Part shown: positions 8,868 through 18,408 of the stretch, piece after piece
Layout of the letters: each line of letters starts with the position of its first letter
How positions within the stretch are numbered: position 1 is the first letter of the stretch
Origin: Blattamonas nauphoetae
Lineage: Eukaryota > Preaxostyla > Oxymonadida
Direction: 5' to 3'
Length of the DNA stretch: 64,000 nucleotides
Assembly: GCA_033064195.1 (NCBI GenBank)
Contig: JARBJD010000240.1
Location: 1 to 64,000 of the forward strand
Notes under the pieces: model-generated
Seen by the model: only the letters and a program-made list of their open reading frames with translations
What the model was told of the DNA's origin: nothing
Database searches by the model: none
Translations under genes and position numbers: made by a program

Positions 8868-11384
8868 CAGGCTTCTGATCAGGATCCGACTGATCCGACG
8901 GATTTTGATCTGATCCTAGACTCACTCGTGATTTCGTTTTGTAATGCATTTCACTTCTAAGATACTGAACAAATTTGAAGTGACAATTAAGAATCTTGCG
9001 TCAAACATCATCCGAATCGCTGTCGGAGGTGTTCTCTGTGGTGTCGCCGGAATCTGTTTCTAGGATATATGTTGATCTTTTTTGCTTTCGGATTGGATGA
9101 GCTCTTTGATTTCTGTTGGTTAAGATATCCTGAATCTCATTTTCGGACAAGATTGCTGGTGAGTTCAGGTTGATTCGAGTGAGGATCTGAAGATGATGTA
9201 CGCTCATTTTCATCCTATCTTTACGTTTAGTGAAATGGAGTATTGAAAATGTTCGTTCAGTTTCGACGGTAGTGGATGAAATGGTCTTGAGCGTTTTGAG
9301 GAGCGGGAGAATTGCCGTGTCTGCTTGAAAGTTCGAATCATTGAGAAGAAGGTTAAGGATGGCCGAAGGTGGTTGAAATACTGCTTGATAGTGAAGTTGA
9401 TATACTGATTTCATGTGATGCCAGTGAGCAAGCACATGCGGATGCAATTTTTTAGGGACAAATGTTTTGAATCTTTGAAAGAATTTCAGGATCACGTTGT
9501 CGGTAAGAGCTGTGTCCGGACGAGTGAGAAAGTGATGAGACAGGAAATACAGATCTGCGGTGTCATCAGGCTGATGAAACCTGACATTCAGACTTTCAAC
9601 GAGTGTTTTTGCCATTTTCAGGCATTCTGTAATCGTATCGTTGAGGAAGGGTTGAAATCCAGCCCTCCCAAATGCAGTCATCTTTTTCTGTAATTCTTCT
9701 GCCACATATTCCCTTGTGAGTGATGATAGGAACATTTTGAGTGTGGAGACCGCTTCTTTGGCCTCGGCGAGAGATAATTCATTTTTTTGAAGGATATGGA
9801 TAGGAACAGTGGTTTGATCTAGGATAAGAAGGATGGAGGCCAATCTTAATTGATTTTCTGGATTGGAGAAGATGTGAACGAGATACTTCGCCTTCTCGTC
9901 AATTTCTGATTGAATGATGGCGATGATCACGTCACAGTATTTCAATGATTCTTCAATCACCGTGTGGCAAGTTGACCACCGTGTCTTTACTGGTTTGGTA
10001 AGTTTGCGATCAGGAAGTTGATCCTCCGCCAGTTTTTTCTTCAACGCTTTTTGCCTTGAGTGAGATTTTGTTATTCGATGAACGAACGCAATTGCATCAT
10101 GAATGAGGCCTTTTGAATAAGGATGAGTTGTTGATTCGAACGTATCCTTCAAACATAATTGAAATCGGTGAGCACCGCAATGCACATGCACTATCGCCCT
10201 GTTCTTTTCTTTGATGAACTTCACGAAACCTGACTGATGTCCGACCATAGCAGGATCACCGTCAGATGTGACGGATATGAGTTGGTTGACTGAAATTCCA
10301 TTTAGGGCCAGGATCGTTTCGATTGCCATGTAAAGTTGAATCCCCTTTGCGCCCTCATCCATGTCGTGGAGCCCTAATAATACCGTCTCAACCTTGTTCT
10401 TATTTGATAAAAAGCGAAGATTGCAACAGAGTACAGTGGAGGAGGAACAATCAGTCGATGTGTCCAACATTAACGATAACGGAGTTGTGGTGGTGATTGT
10501 TTGGATGATCTTTTCGTGGTATATGATATCGATTGACTCGGCTGTCCGCCAGAACAACCGAAAATCCGACGAGTCAGAGGCACTGACAAAATGTTTGTTA
10601 TTCGTTGAATTTAGTAGGTTGGTTTGTGTTTTAAACTTATTCACCGAATAGCCATTCTTTGCGATCGAGTGGACGGCTCGTACTTGGTTTTGACGATGGA
10701 TCGTCAGTCCACGACGATCTTGCTGAGAGATTGCTATTTCGCTGATGTTTGCATTCCGTTCCCACATTCCAACAGCTTGTAGATGGGTATCGGTTTCAAG
10801 GTGGGAGTACAGTTGAGATGTTGCATACGGATGGGCGACCACAGAAACGTATTCTCCGCGAGAATTCCCTAAAAACGTTCGATATCTGTTGCAAATACGA
10901 CAAATGATGCCATCTTGTTCGAGTTTGAAACAGGAATTTCCATCTGAAAATGCAGTTCTTTCGTTCTGAATCCACTTTGGGTAGAATTTTGACTTTGAAT
11001 GTGGAGGATTGGGCACCGCAAGATTGATACTATCTTCTGTCTCAATGCGATCAAGTGGTATCATTTCATTCTCTTCTGATGTAAAGTCGAGTGAAAGAGG
11101 TGATTGACAAGTTCTCGCTTCCAAAATCTCCGGATTCGTCGGAGTTTGAGCGTCGTCACCAGTCCGTTCTTTTGGGGTCTCCTCCAGCTGTATGAGGAAT
11201 TGTTGCATGGTTGGTTGAATGAGTCTCTTTCTTTGCGACATGATGACCGATTGAAGGTGTTTTTTAGAGAGAACAGACAGATTTCGAACCTCCAAAATAG
11301 GCATCGATCGGACACCAAAAATTGGTCCGTCAGCTCAAATGATCTTATGATGACTCTAAAATGTGCACAGCAATCAGACCCCTG
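8868..11384 (-). mobile_element. hAT-type transposon
   Basis: One transposase gene lies between imperfect terminal inverted repeats. The left end begins CAGGCTTCTGATC (8868) and the right end, read inward on the minus strand, CAGGGGTCTGATT (ending 11384), with 10 of 13 positions matching. Flanking octamers TTCACTTG and TTCATCAT are not a clean 8-bp target duplication. The missing part of the Maverick polymerase does not resume on the right, so the site was rearranged after insertion. The right flank is instead a dispersed repeat. Confidence 0.7.
9001..11304 (-). CDS. hAT transposase (767 aa)
   Basis: This is a cut-and-paste transposase. A zinc-finger-like block (ICRICNRYR then LYSHLETDTHL, about residues 133-175) precedes an RNase-H-fold core. 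The first catalytic Asp is likely in MLDTSTDCSSS (about 275) and the second in SVTSDGDPAMVG (about 345). The hAT C-terminal dimerisation motif is TTVETERTFSILHF near 690 and includes the expected Glu. It ends in an acidic tail with TGA at 9001. The frame is uninterrupted. Two upstream Met codons (11304, 11241) are possible starts; I kept the longer. It resembles the vertebrate/insect hAT group with BED-like fingers, by motif only. Confidence 0.85.
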   Translation of the reverse strand: MPILEVRNLSVLSKKHLQSVIMSQRKRLIQPTMQQFLIQLEETPKERTGDDAQTPTNPEILEARTCQSPLSLDFTSEENEMIPLDRIETEDSINLAVPNPPHSKSKFYPKWIQNERTAFSDGNSCFKLEQDGIICRICNRYRTFLGNSRGEYVSVVAHPYATSQLYSHLETDTHLQAVGMWERNANISEIAISQQDRRGLTIHRQNQVRAVHSIAKNGYSVNKFKTQTNLLNSTNNKHFVSASDSSDFRLFWRTAESIDIIYHEKIIQTITTTTPLSLMLDTSTDCSSSTVLCCNLRFLSNKNKVETVLLGLHDMDEGAKGIQLYMAIETILALNGISVNQLISVTSDGDPAMVGHQSGFVKFIKEKNRAIVHVHCGAHRFQLCLKDTFESTTHPYSKGLIHDAIAFVHRITKSHSRQKALKKKLAEDQLPDRKLTKPVKTRWSTCHTVIEESLKYCDVIIAIIQSEIDEKAKYLVHIFSNPENQLRLASILLILDQTTVPIHILQKNELSLAEAKEAVSTLKMFLSSLTREYVAEELQKKMTAFGRAGFQPFLNDTITECLKMAKTLVESLNVRFHQPDDTADLYFLSHHFLTRPDTALTDNVILKFFQRFKTFVPKKLHPHVLAHWHHMKSVYQLHYQAVFQPPSAILNLLLNDSNFQADTAILPLLKTLKTISSTTVETERTFSILHFTKRKDRMKMSVHHLQILTRINLNSPAILSENEIQDILTNRNQRAHPIRKQKRSTYILETDSGDTTENTSDSDSDDV

Positions 11385-11399
11385 TTCATCATTCAAGCC

Positions 11400-11622
11400 T
11401 TCATCATTCAATCATTCATTCAAGTTTGTATGATTATACCATGAGACAACCCGATACTCCTTTGGGGATCAATCTATCATGATCCTACTCAATGACTGCT
11501 GCTGGCGAATTCCTTGAAGGGTTAAGTCTTGGGTGGGCATGATTTACGGGCACATCTAAGTGCGGCCAACATGAACCCCGGGGCGGATTCCTAGAAATCC
11601 ACCGTCTCCAATTCAACCTTTT
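11400..11622. repeat. Dispersed repeat R, copy 1
   Basis: It shares long near-identical stretches (for example CCGATACTCCTTTGGGGAT, CTGGCGAATTCCTTGAAGG and GGGTGGGCATGATTTACGG) with 32325-32680 and 38185-38425. This copy lacks the mini-element found at 32357, and so serves as an empty site. Confidence 0.75.
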
Positions 11623-11691
11623 AGAACGCTCTTCTGATGCAGTCTCTCCCCACAGCAAAAGACAGCCAGACCAGAGAAATTGACTGAAGGG

Positions 11692-12192
11692 AAAGAGAAG
11701 CACCTGCAATAAATGAACAAGTTCGGATTCAGAATGAACAACGGAGAGACTTATCGTTGTCTCAAATGGAACAGCGAAAACTTGTCGTTGGTATGCTTTG
11801 ATCAAGTGTTAATCTAATTCTTCATCATTTTCTTGTTTCCTTCAGCACACTCATCCACATCATATGGAATGACAGCAGATAGACTTGCAAAGTACTCCTT
11901 CAGTCTCAATCACCTAAACCTTCTTATCAACCGCGATTCACGCACAATATCTCCTCATTCAACAAATGTTGTTCATTTACCACCGATAAGTCCTGTTAAA
12001 TCACCCATCAACCAAATTCACGAGCCGTCATCTGAAGAACATTCTGATGATGATTCATCGACGTCCAGTACTCACTATGACCATGCAGAAACTCCCATTG
12101 ATACAACACCCTTCCAGCATGATCGAACCTCTGTATCATGCACAACCACACCACTCACGTTCGCAAAGTCGCCATCGCCACCACATTCCTGA
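11692..12192 (+). pseudogene. 3' fragment of a coiled-coil / Ser-Thr-rich protein
   Basis: Two exons are readable. The first encodes a charged helical segment (NEQVRIQNEQRRDLSLSQME). Then comes a GTATGC...TTCAG intron at 11791-11845 (55 nt) and a second exon continuing AHSSTSYGMTADRLAKYSFS into a Ser/Thr/Pro-rich acidic tail with TGA at 12192. Upstream of the first exon the frame hits a stop and then dispersed repeat R, so the 5' part is missing. No family was recognised. The coiled-coil is similar in style to the kinase/coiled-coil gene at 58-60 kb. Confidence 0.4.
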
Positions 12193-12332
12193 TTTTCATC
12201 TTCATTCACAAGTCCTCATTTCTCTTTTTGATTTCTATATATTCAATTGCTTGATATGCTTCATTTTTGTTGAAAGAGCTCGTTAAGGAAGCAATTCTAG
12301 GGTGAAAGGTGAAGATTTGAAAAATGACCAGA

Positions 12333-12902
12333 TTACCAACAACCAAAGCCAGGTCTCATCCCACCATACCCTCCGAACCCATTTCCATACCCTCCAAAAT
12401 TGTTGCATCCTCCACGATGGTTGGGACCTCCTCCATTCGATCCGTATCTACAGTTACCTCCTTCAGCGCCAAAGCTTCCTCCAGACTGTCCAAAGCCTTG
12501 ATTTCCATAAGAACCTTGTGTGAGGCTTCCGAATGTCTGTTGGGTGAACTGTCCACCGCTGCTTCCACCTCCAACTGCCCCTCCACCGCCATAATTCCCA
12601 AATCAAGATTGTCCCCCGCAGTTGTAGTATCCGTTCCCAGAATTCATCCCATATCCATTGTTTCCACCGTAGCCTCCTCCATAACCGTTGTTTCAGTAGA
12701 AGCCACCTGGTGTGGAGTATCCACCAAACGCTGGTGAGAAACCGTATCCACCGCAACCTCCGCAGCCTCCACAGCTTCCACACCGTGATCCATATCCTCC
12801 AAAACCACACGGACCACCTCCACAGCACGCACAAAGTGATGCGAAGGGCGTTAAGAATGAGAAAAAACAAACCAGAGAGAGGAGAGTCTCCATTCTCATC
12901 AT
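12333..12902 (-). pseudogene. Secreted Gly/Cys-rich protein with two in-frame TGA codons
   Basis: The ATG at 12902 starts a signal peptide (METLLSLVCFFSFLTPFASL), followed by a Cys/Gly block (CACCGGGPCGFGGYG) and a long GGX/GNQGF-type repeat region. It closes with GFGCW-TAA, 190 codons in one frame. TGA codons interrupt at 12693-12695 and 12603-12605, and both could come from GGA by one change in a glycine-rich context. The uninterrupted composition downstream of each suggests recent inactivation or a tolerated readthrough. A wall, mucus or secreted structural role is only suggested by composition. Confidence 0.6.
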
Positions 12903-13019
12903 TATCTTCCATGTGTTCTTCAGTCTCGTGCTGTTTGTGTTATTCTGCACGGACTTTGAAAATTAACTAGAATAGTAGGACAAATTTGGAGAGAAAGACA
13001 AACACAGTTTGAAGTGTCC

Positions 13020-13473
13020 ACCACCGAAAGTCAGAATGTTCTCCATCTTCACATCGCCATCAGCCGTCGCTCCACTTTCGTGGTGGTGCATTGCATTCAG
13101 AGCTGACAACACATCCACCATCACTTCGTAAACAGCCTAAGAACAGAAGAGACACAGACACAACAATAATCAACCCCTGAACAACAGCCAACCCAAAGAA
13201 CAACCAAATCAACAACGATCAACGAGAAAACAACATTTCAAAAACAAACTTCGCGAGCCACAGGAAATCCACGGGATGTGTGATCTCGCACAATATCTGC
13301 AAGTGACTCTCTCTCCAAAGCTCCATCACAATCGCTTTTGAGATGTTATTTGGGATGACCTTCTTCAGTCTCACAACACTTCCGAAGCCTCCGGAGCGAA
13401 TTGTTATCACGAATGAATCTGCACAAAGATGAGAGTATGATTCATCAATAAAAGGAAAATCAGAAACAGACAT
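13020..13473 (-). pseudogene. Protein kinase fragment
   Basis: The first part reads a glycine-loop motif (SGGFGSVVRLKK) and a following N-lobe-like stretch. After an intron-like GTTTGT...CTTAG segment (13252 to about 13140) comes a catalytic-loop remnant (GDVKMENILTF) preceded by VLSALNAMH. Joining the two at the obvious splice sites does not keep the frame, and the lysine, DFG and C-lobe regions are not found downstream. It is therefore read as a decayed kinase, probably of the expanded kinase family seen elsewhere in the window. Confidence 0.5.
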
Positions 13474-16080
13474 CCAGCGTGAATTTCGATCACACTCGCC
13501 ATTTCAACAGGAACGTTCTTCGGGTGACAAATCAATTTGCGATCACCCCACAAAAAATGAACCAACTTCACTCTCTCGAATTGGATAGTTTTTGTCTCTC
13601 AAGCACCAAGACGTCGTCACAGTATGCGCCTGAATGACTATCTCCTCTTTTGAATCCATAAATCAAACTGAGACGACAGAAATCGATTGGATGATGATCG
13701 ACACGAAAAAAAGACATCAAACAGCACTCCAGAAAGGTCATCATTCTCACATCGGAATCTTCACAAACAAGCAAGCGCCCCACCGATTCTACACCCTCAC
13801 CGCCCCAGTATTCTTTCAGATTCCACCACCGAGTTGAATGCTGCCTAGCATCGGCAGAACAGCAAGAGGCGCTTTTTGTGTTGGTGGAGGTGTTTCCTCG
13901 CTGGACATGCTCCTCACTCAAAGAATGACAGAGCTGGATTGAACGGGACGAAGAAGCACCTTCATCGACAGTTTTTTCTTGACTCGGTCACATTCTCCCT
14001 CTCTAACCACTCGTCGGTCATTCCTCAGAATACTGTACGCCTCGTTGACCCACAGCGTCTGAACGCCATGCAAAATGTGTTTCTCTGCCAGGCTAGCGAG
14101 ATTGTTGTGCTCACGAAGGGTTTAGAGAGTCGAAAGGACATCCACACGAACACAATAGAATGATGCAAGTGAGGTTGTTGACGACTATTCCGACTCGAAC
14201 AGTTCCCGACTTTAATTCAGGCTGTAATTTCGTGCCTTTATGCTATCATATTATTCTAATCTCTCTCTACTGCCACGATTCGTCATTCATTCGAACCAGA
14301 CGTAATCTGGAGTGATTTGAGCAATTTCAGGAAATACACGATTGAAGGAATCAACACAGTGAAATGAGGTGGATAGGGGGAGTGGTATTTCTAGAATGAA
14401 CGACTTTATTTTCGCTTGGTTCACAACAAAATACACCCATGAATGAGGTCATATTGTTCGGAAATTTGTGCAAGCAAGGTCCAGACAACAAGAAGCGTCG
14501 ATGGTGCAGGACAATTCAGTCTGTCTTAGCTGTGAATCGGTTTCATTCAAACTTCATTTTCTTGAGTTTTATTCTGAGTTTCCTACGCAGTTCAGCTCGG
14601 TACTGGTTGCGATTGATCATTCAGAATAAGGGGACTCCCTCGTTCAATCGTCCCCTGTCATCCACATTGTATCTCAGCTGGTTTTGATCTTCGCATCGTC
14701 ATCATCCTTATTCGTGACACTAGTACGATCCTAACTTCATGTGTTGCGTAGTTATCAATTAGGTTGGTGATGTCGATGATACAAGACAAATTTGTGTTGA
14801 TGTTGACGAGAAAAAGGGATTGGATGATCCTTGATCGTGTGTGAGGGATGCTCATGGAGATTATGCTTACGTTAATCTCATCCTCACATTTTGCTGAGAA
14901 GGAAGAGCCCCTTAGATCGGTTTCCACCATTTGATTTCCATGATTAAATCAGAAATGATCACGTTTACGAAGAAACGCAATTGAGGGATGAGGCAACAGC
15001 TATTCAAGAGGGGCTGGTGGATTAGCCTTGAACCTTTGGATGTGGGATGTGATAGTTCAGAGCCGACAATGCCAAAGTTGACGATCACATATCTCCATCA
15101 CTTTTGGTTGAATGGAATGGTTCCGTCATATGGAATTCTGGTTTAGACACTGGCGAAGAAGGAAACTATACTGAACAATGCGAGATAAGAAAAACATTGT
15201 CATCTGAGTTTAATGGCGTCGCAACAAGAACATTTTTTGCTGAGATTGATGATTCTTCAACGACAGACTGGGATAAACACGCTTTTGAGGAGATGGTGAA
15301 GAGAGCAGTTCCGACACATTGAAACAGTCACTGTAGAGTGAATGCATTCGTGTTCTTACCTTGATGAGAGCCTGAGAAATGAGAAATTAGGAAAAAAAGA
15401 GCAATTTGTGTCCAGAGGATTTCAACAAGTGTGGATGGATACCGTGTGAATTACGTGATGCCCACCATCTGAGATAGTCCCATTACACAATCAGATTCGA
15501 AAACGGCTGTTAAAAGAAACATGAAACTGTGAATGATTAACAATTACCAGGGGTTAGGCATTGTGCCCACGGTGCTCAGCTTTTTTGTGCTCAGTATGAA
15601 ACGGCTGTTCAAATTCCTTTTTCTTGCACTCTGAATCTTTTATAGTGTCCACATTTTCTGTGTATTTTAGAGCAAAACAGTAAAATCTCATTTCTTGCGA
15701 AGATAGATCACACTTTTTTTCAAGTCACATTTTGAACACATTTAGCCCGAATTGAATGAAAAAGAATTAAAAAAGGAGTCAACTATGTCGAAAATGAACG
15801 AGATGACGAATGTTCATGGTGTTTTGTGGGATGATTACAATTCTCAGTGACACAAATATTTTTCAGTGGGGCAGATCCAGCCAAACTCATCCACACCTCT
15901 CCTGAGTGACTTTTGATTTCAACAAATAGTATTTAACGATGAAGTGAACCATTTCACAAGAAGTGGAAATAATTTAAAAAAAACTTCCAAAGGGGAATTG
16001 AACAACTTTTTCTGGCACAATCGCAGACAAAAGTCCAAACCGTGAGCGCTTATTTCGGCGCCGGTGCTCAGCCCCCCGGA
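13474..16080. other. 2.6 kb without recognisable genes
   Basis: Only short open frames without family features are present. Near 13990-14160 the minus strand reads NLASLAEKHILHGVQTLW and similar, possibly more of the decayed kinase gene. At 15552-15590 and 16064-16130 the strings GTGCTCAGC and ATTGTGCCCA recur. No RNA gene or transposon could be supported. Confidence 0.5.
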
Positions 16081-16114
16081 CGACAAGCTGAGCACCGATG
16101 TGCTCAGCTTGTCG
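16081..16114. repeat. Perfect 15-bp inverted repeat
   Basis: CGACAAGCTGAGCAC is followed by CGAT and then the exact reverse complement. It lies 48 bp past the 3' end of the MULE transposase gene, so it could be a terminator hairpin or part of the transposon end. Neither is shown. Confidence 0.7.
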
Positions 16115-16161
16115 CCATTGTGCCCAGCTTACCTAATGTCTGTCAATTACCATAGTTCATT

Positions 16162-18045
16162 TCAGCTCTGGCTGAGATCCATTAGCGTTGAGGATTTCAC
16201 GTCTGCCCTTTTCATTGTTTTCTTTTCTTGTTGTTTTGAACCTGATGGTTTCTTCCTTTTCGTTGCTTTAATTGTTCGTTCAGCCAGAGGTTCAGCACAG
16301 CGGAGAGACTCCGAGGCTCCCGTGTGTGACGAAGCAGACCGCTGAAGTGGTGGAAGTTTGGCAACCCTGAGCAGTTGAAAGCGATCACCGACGTTATAGG
16401 TTCGCACCCAACTATCTTCAGAAAAGGGGTCAGATGGTTCCTCATTGCCATAGAGTCGCCATGCACCCGGTATGGTCCGTAGAGGGAACGGTGAATTGTC
16501 AGCCTGAAACCGATTTAAGATATGACAGCATGGAAGAAGAAGAGTTGTCGTCGTGGTGGTGGTGCACGGTTTTGCAGCATTTGATGGAGACAAGAGATCC
16601 ATAATTGATTTGATGCCTAGGAACGATACTTTCCCCCATAGCTGGGAAAGAGTTGGATAGAGTTTAAGTTGATTCAGTCGATTTGAACGTTGATATTCAA
16701 CAATCCTCCTGATTTCCGCCTTTTGATTTGTGTCGTGTGTCAGAATTCGTTTCACCGTCTCCAGAAGACGGATGGTGCGAGACGGAAGGTGGTGCTTTAG
16801 AGCGGCATGCATTCCCTCCACAGGTGACGTTGTTCTGATGCCTAGATGGGGGTATCGATCAACGAAACAATTGATGAAATATTCTGAAAGGGGAAACCAT
16901 TGTCTCTCCATATACTCAATAAAACCTTGCCAATCCCTATCATCTTCGACAAAAGCCTTGAGAAACTGTGTTTTTGCCTCCTCAAATGCTGATGTGTCCA
17001 TTGATGAATTAAGAAGTGACCATTGTTTCCGAAAGAAGTCCAATGCTTCATCAGCTTGGTCCACTTCTCCGTAGTTTGTTCGGATGCGGGCTTCAATGTT
17101 CCGCAAGATGTGCCATGTGCACAGCATGTGTTTCACATGGGGGATTGTGGATTTGATAGATTGGATAATAGCTTGTGCAGAATCAGTAACGATGACTTTT
17201 GTATTCGGAAGCCCGTTCGTGCGTGAGAGAAGTTGCTGGAAAAGCCAGTCGTAATCGTCTCTTCTCTCGTGTTGAGTGAAGACGTAACATACTGTAAAAA
17301 AATGGCCAGTGGCGTGTCTCCCAATTACCTGCACCAAATGATATCCGTGGCGATTCGTAGAATATGTAGGATCCATTAGGAGAATTGTTGGAAACTGAGT
17401 ATAGAGTTGGAGAGAAACTGCTGAATACACCAGAAAGGATGAAACGACACCATTCTCATCGAGTCGACAATCCACACCATAGTCCTTATTTTCGATCATG
17501 GTTCGAATGTTGTTAAAACTGTCCTCCCCATCTTTTGCGCGATGAAAGGAGGACCGAAGATAGTATATGTCAGAAATTTGGGCATCGGACCCATAGTCTT
17601 TTCGAAGAGAGGTTCGAACATCGCTTGATGGAATGCCAATTTCGAATAGACGGACAGCTTCTTCTTCAGCATTCTGTGTGAGTCTGTTCCTTGGTTTTGT
17701 ATTCACAGTTGTTTTTGGATGATTGTGGTCAATTTTGTTCCAACGAAGAGACCATTTTTCGGTGAGATTGGAATAACTGCACTTCAGGACACACTGACAC
17801 CCTAAATCTTGAGTTGCTGTATTCGGTCTTTCACCTGAGGATTGTGAAGTTTTCCGGGAGTGATTCGAACAAAGATATCTGGCATCTTTTAAAGTGTGAT
17901 AGGTTGTTCTTTGGAATGATGCACCAATTGTCTGAGAATGATTGTGGATGAATTGGTCCAAAAGGTCAATTGTGTCAAAATACTGAGTAACCGAAAAGGG
18001 AGCCATATCAATTTTGTCCTCTTCTGGAGACGGTGGTGAGAACAT
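16162..18045 (-). CDS. MULE-type transposase (FAR1-like), 627 aa
   Basis: This is a Mutator-like transposase. The N-terminal region carries a FAR1/WRKY-like zinc block (RYLCSNH, CQCVLKCSY, ending IDHNHP). The MULE catalytic core follows: LLMDPTYSTNRHGYHLVQV (first Asp), VIVTDSAQAIIQSI (second Asp) and MLCTWHILRNIE, typical of this family. The Glu-bearing helical region follows in the 350-420 area. The frame is open throughout. The start at 18045 (MFSPPSPEEDK) is the first ATG; an earlier in-frame TTG is unlikely. Clear terminal inverted repeats were not found, so the element borders are unknown. Confidence 0.85.
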   Translation of the reverse strand: MFSPPSPEEDKIDMAPFSVTQYFDTIDLLDQFIHNHSQTIGASFQRTTYHTLKDARYLCSNHSRKTSQSSGERPNTATQDLGCQCVLKCSYSNLTEKWSLRWNKIDHNHPKTTVNTKPRNRLTQNAEEEAVRLFEIGIPSSDVRTSLRKDYGSDAQISDIYYLRSSFHRAKDGEDSFNNIRTMIENKDYGVDCRLDENGVVSSFLVYSAVSLQLYTQFPTILLMDPTYSTNRHGYHLVQVIGRHATGHFFTVCYVFTQHERRDDYDWLFQQLLSRTNGLPNTKVIVTDSAQAIIQSIKSTIPHVKHMLCTWHILRNIEARIRTNYGEVDQADEALDFFRKQWSLLNSSMDTSAFEEAKTQFLKAFVEDDRDWQGFIEYMERQWFPLSEYFINCFVDRYPHLGIRTTSPVEGMHAALKHHLPSRTIRLLETVKRILTHDTNQKAEIRRIVEYQRSNRLNQLKLYPTLSQLWGKVSFLGIKSIMDLLSPSNAAKPCTTTTTTTLLLPCCHILNRFQADNSPFPLRTIPGAWRLYGNEEPSDPFSEDSWVRTYNVGDRFQLLRVAKLPPLQRSASSHTGASESLRCAEPLAERTIKATKRKKPSGSKQQEKKTMKRADVKSSTLMDLSQS

Positions 18046-18179
18046 TTGCGTAAGCAACAAAATTATGGGTAGATCTCGCGATCCTCACAAATATGAACGG
18101 GATCGAGGAAGTGAGTCAAATATCGAATGAAAGAATGTCTGAAGAGTTGTGTGGTGGATACTTGCAAAAAACAAAAAAA

Positions 18180-18252
18180 TGACATCAGAGGGAATCGAAC
18201 CCTCGACCGAGGAGTAAAAGGACAGAGTCCTACCCAACTAGACTACACTGGT
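18180..18252 (-). tRNA. tRNA-like sequence (TTT anticodon position), poor acceptor pairing
   Basis: On the minus strand there is a good D-arm/A box (TAGTCTAGTTGGG, stem GTCT/GGAC), a loop CTTTTAC placing TTT at the anticodon position, and a perfect T-arm (GAGGG TTCGATT CCCTC). A T-run follows the 3' end, as expected for a Pol III terminator. However, the 5' acceptor (ACCAGTG) does not pair with the 3' acceptor (TGATGTC) and the anticodon stem does not close. It is either a pseudogene or an unusual tRNA. Confidence 0.4.
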
Positions 18253-18298
18253 TTCAAAAATTGAAATGCCTATTCAGCATATACCTTCAAACATTTTC

Positions 18299-18380
18299 AC
18301 CTCATTTCTGAGACTTTCACCTCAATTCCGAGACTTTCACCTGACATTGAGATTTTCACCTGACTCCGAGATTTTCACCG
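18299..18380 (+). repeat. About 20-bp tandem repeats ahead of Maverick B
   Basis: Four to five imperfect units of the form TTTCACCTGACTCCGAGAT lie directly upstream of the polymerase start at 18409. They may mark the edge of the element or its control region. Confidence 0.65.
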
Positions 18381-18408
18381 AACAATAGAAATACCCGACA
18401 CAAAGACA

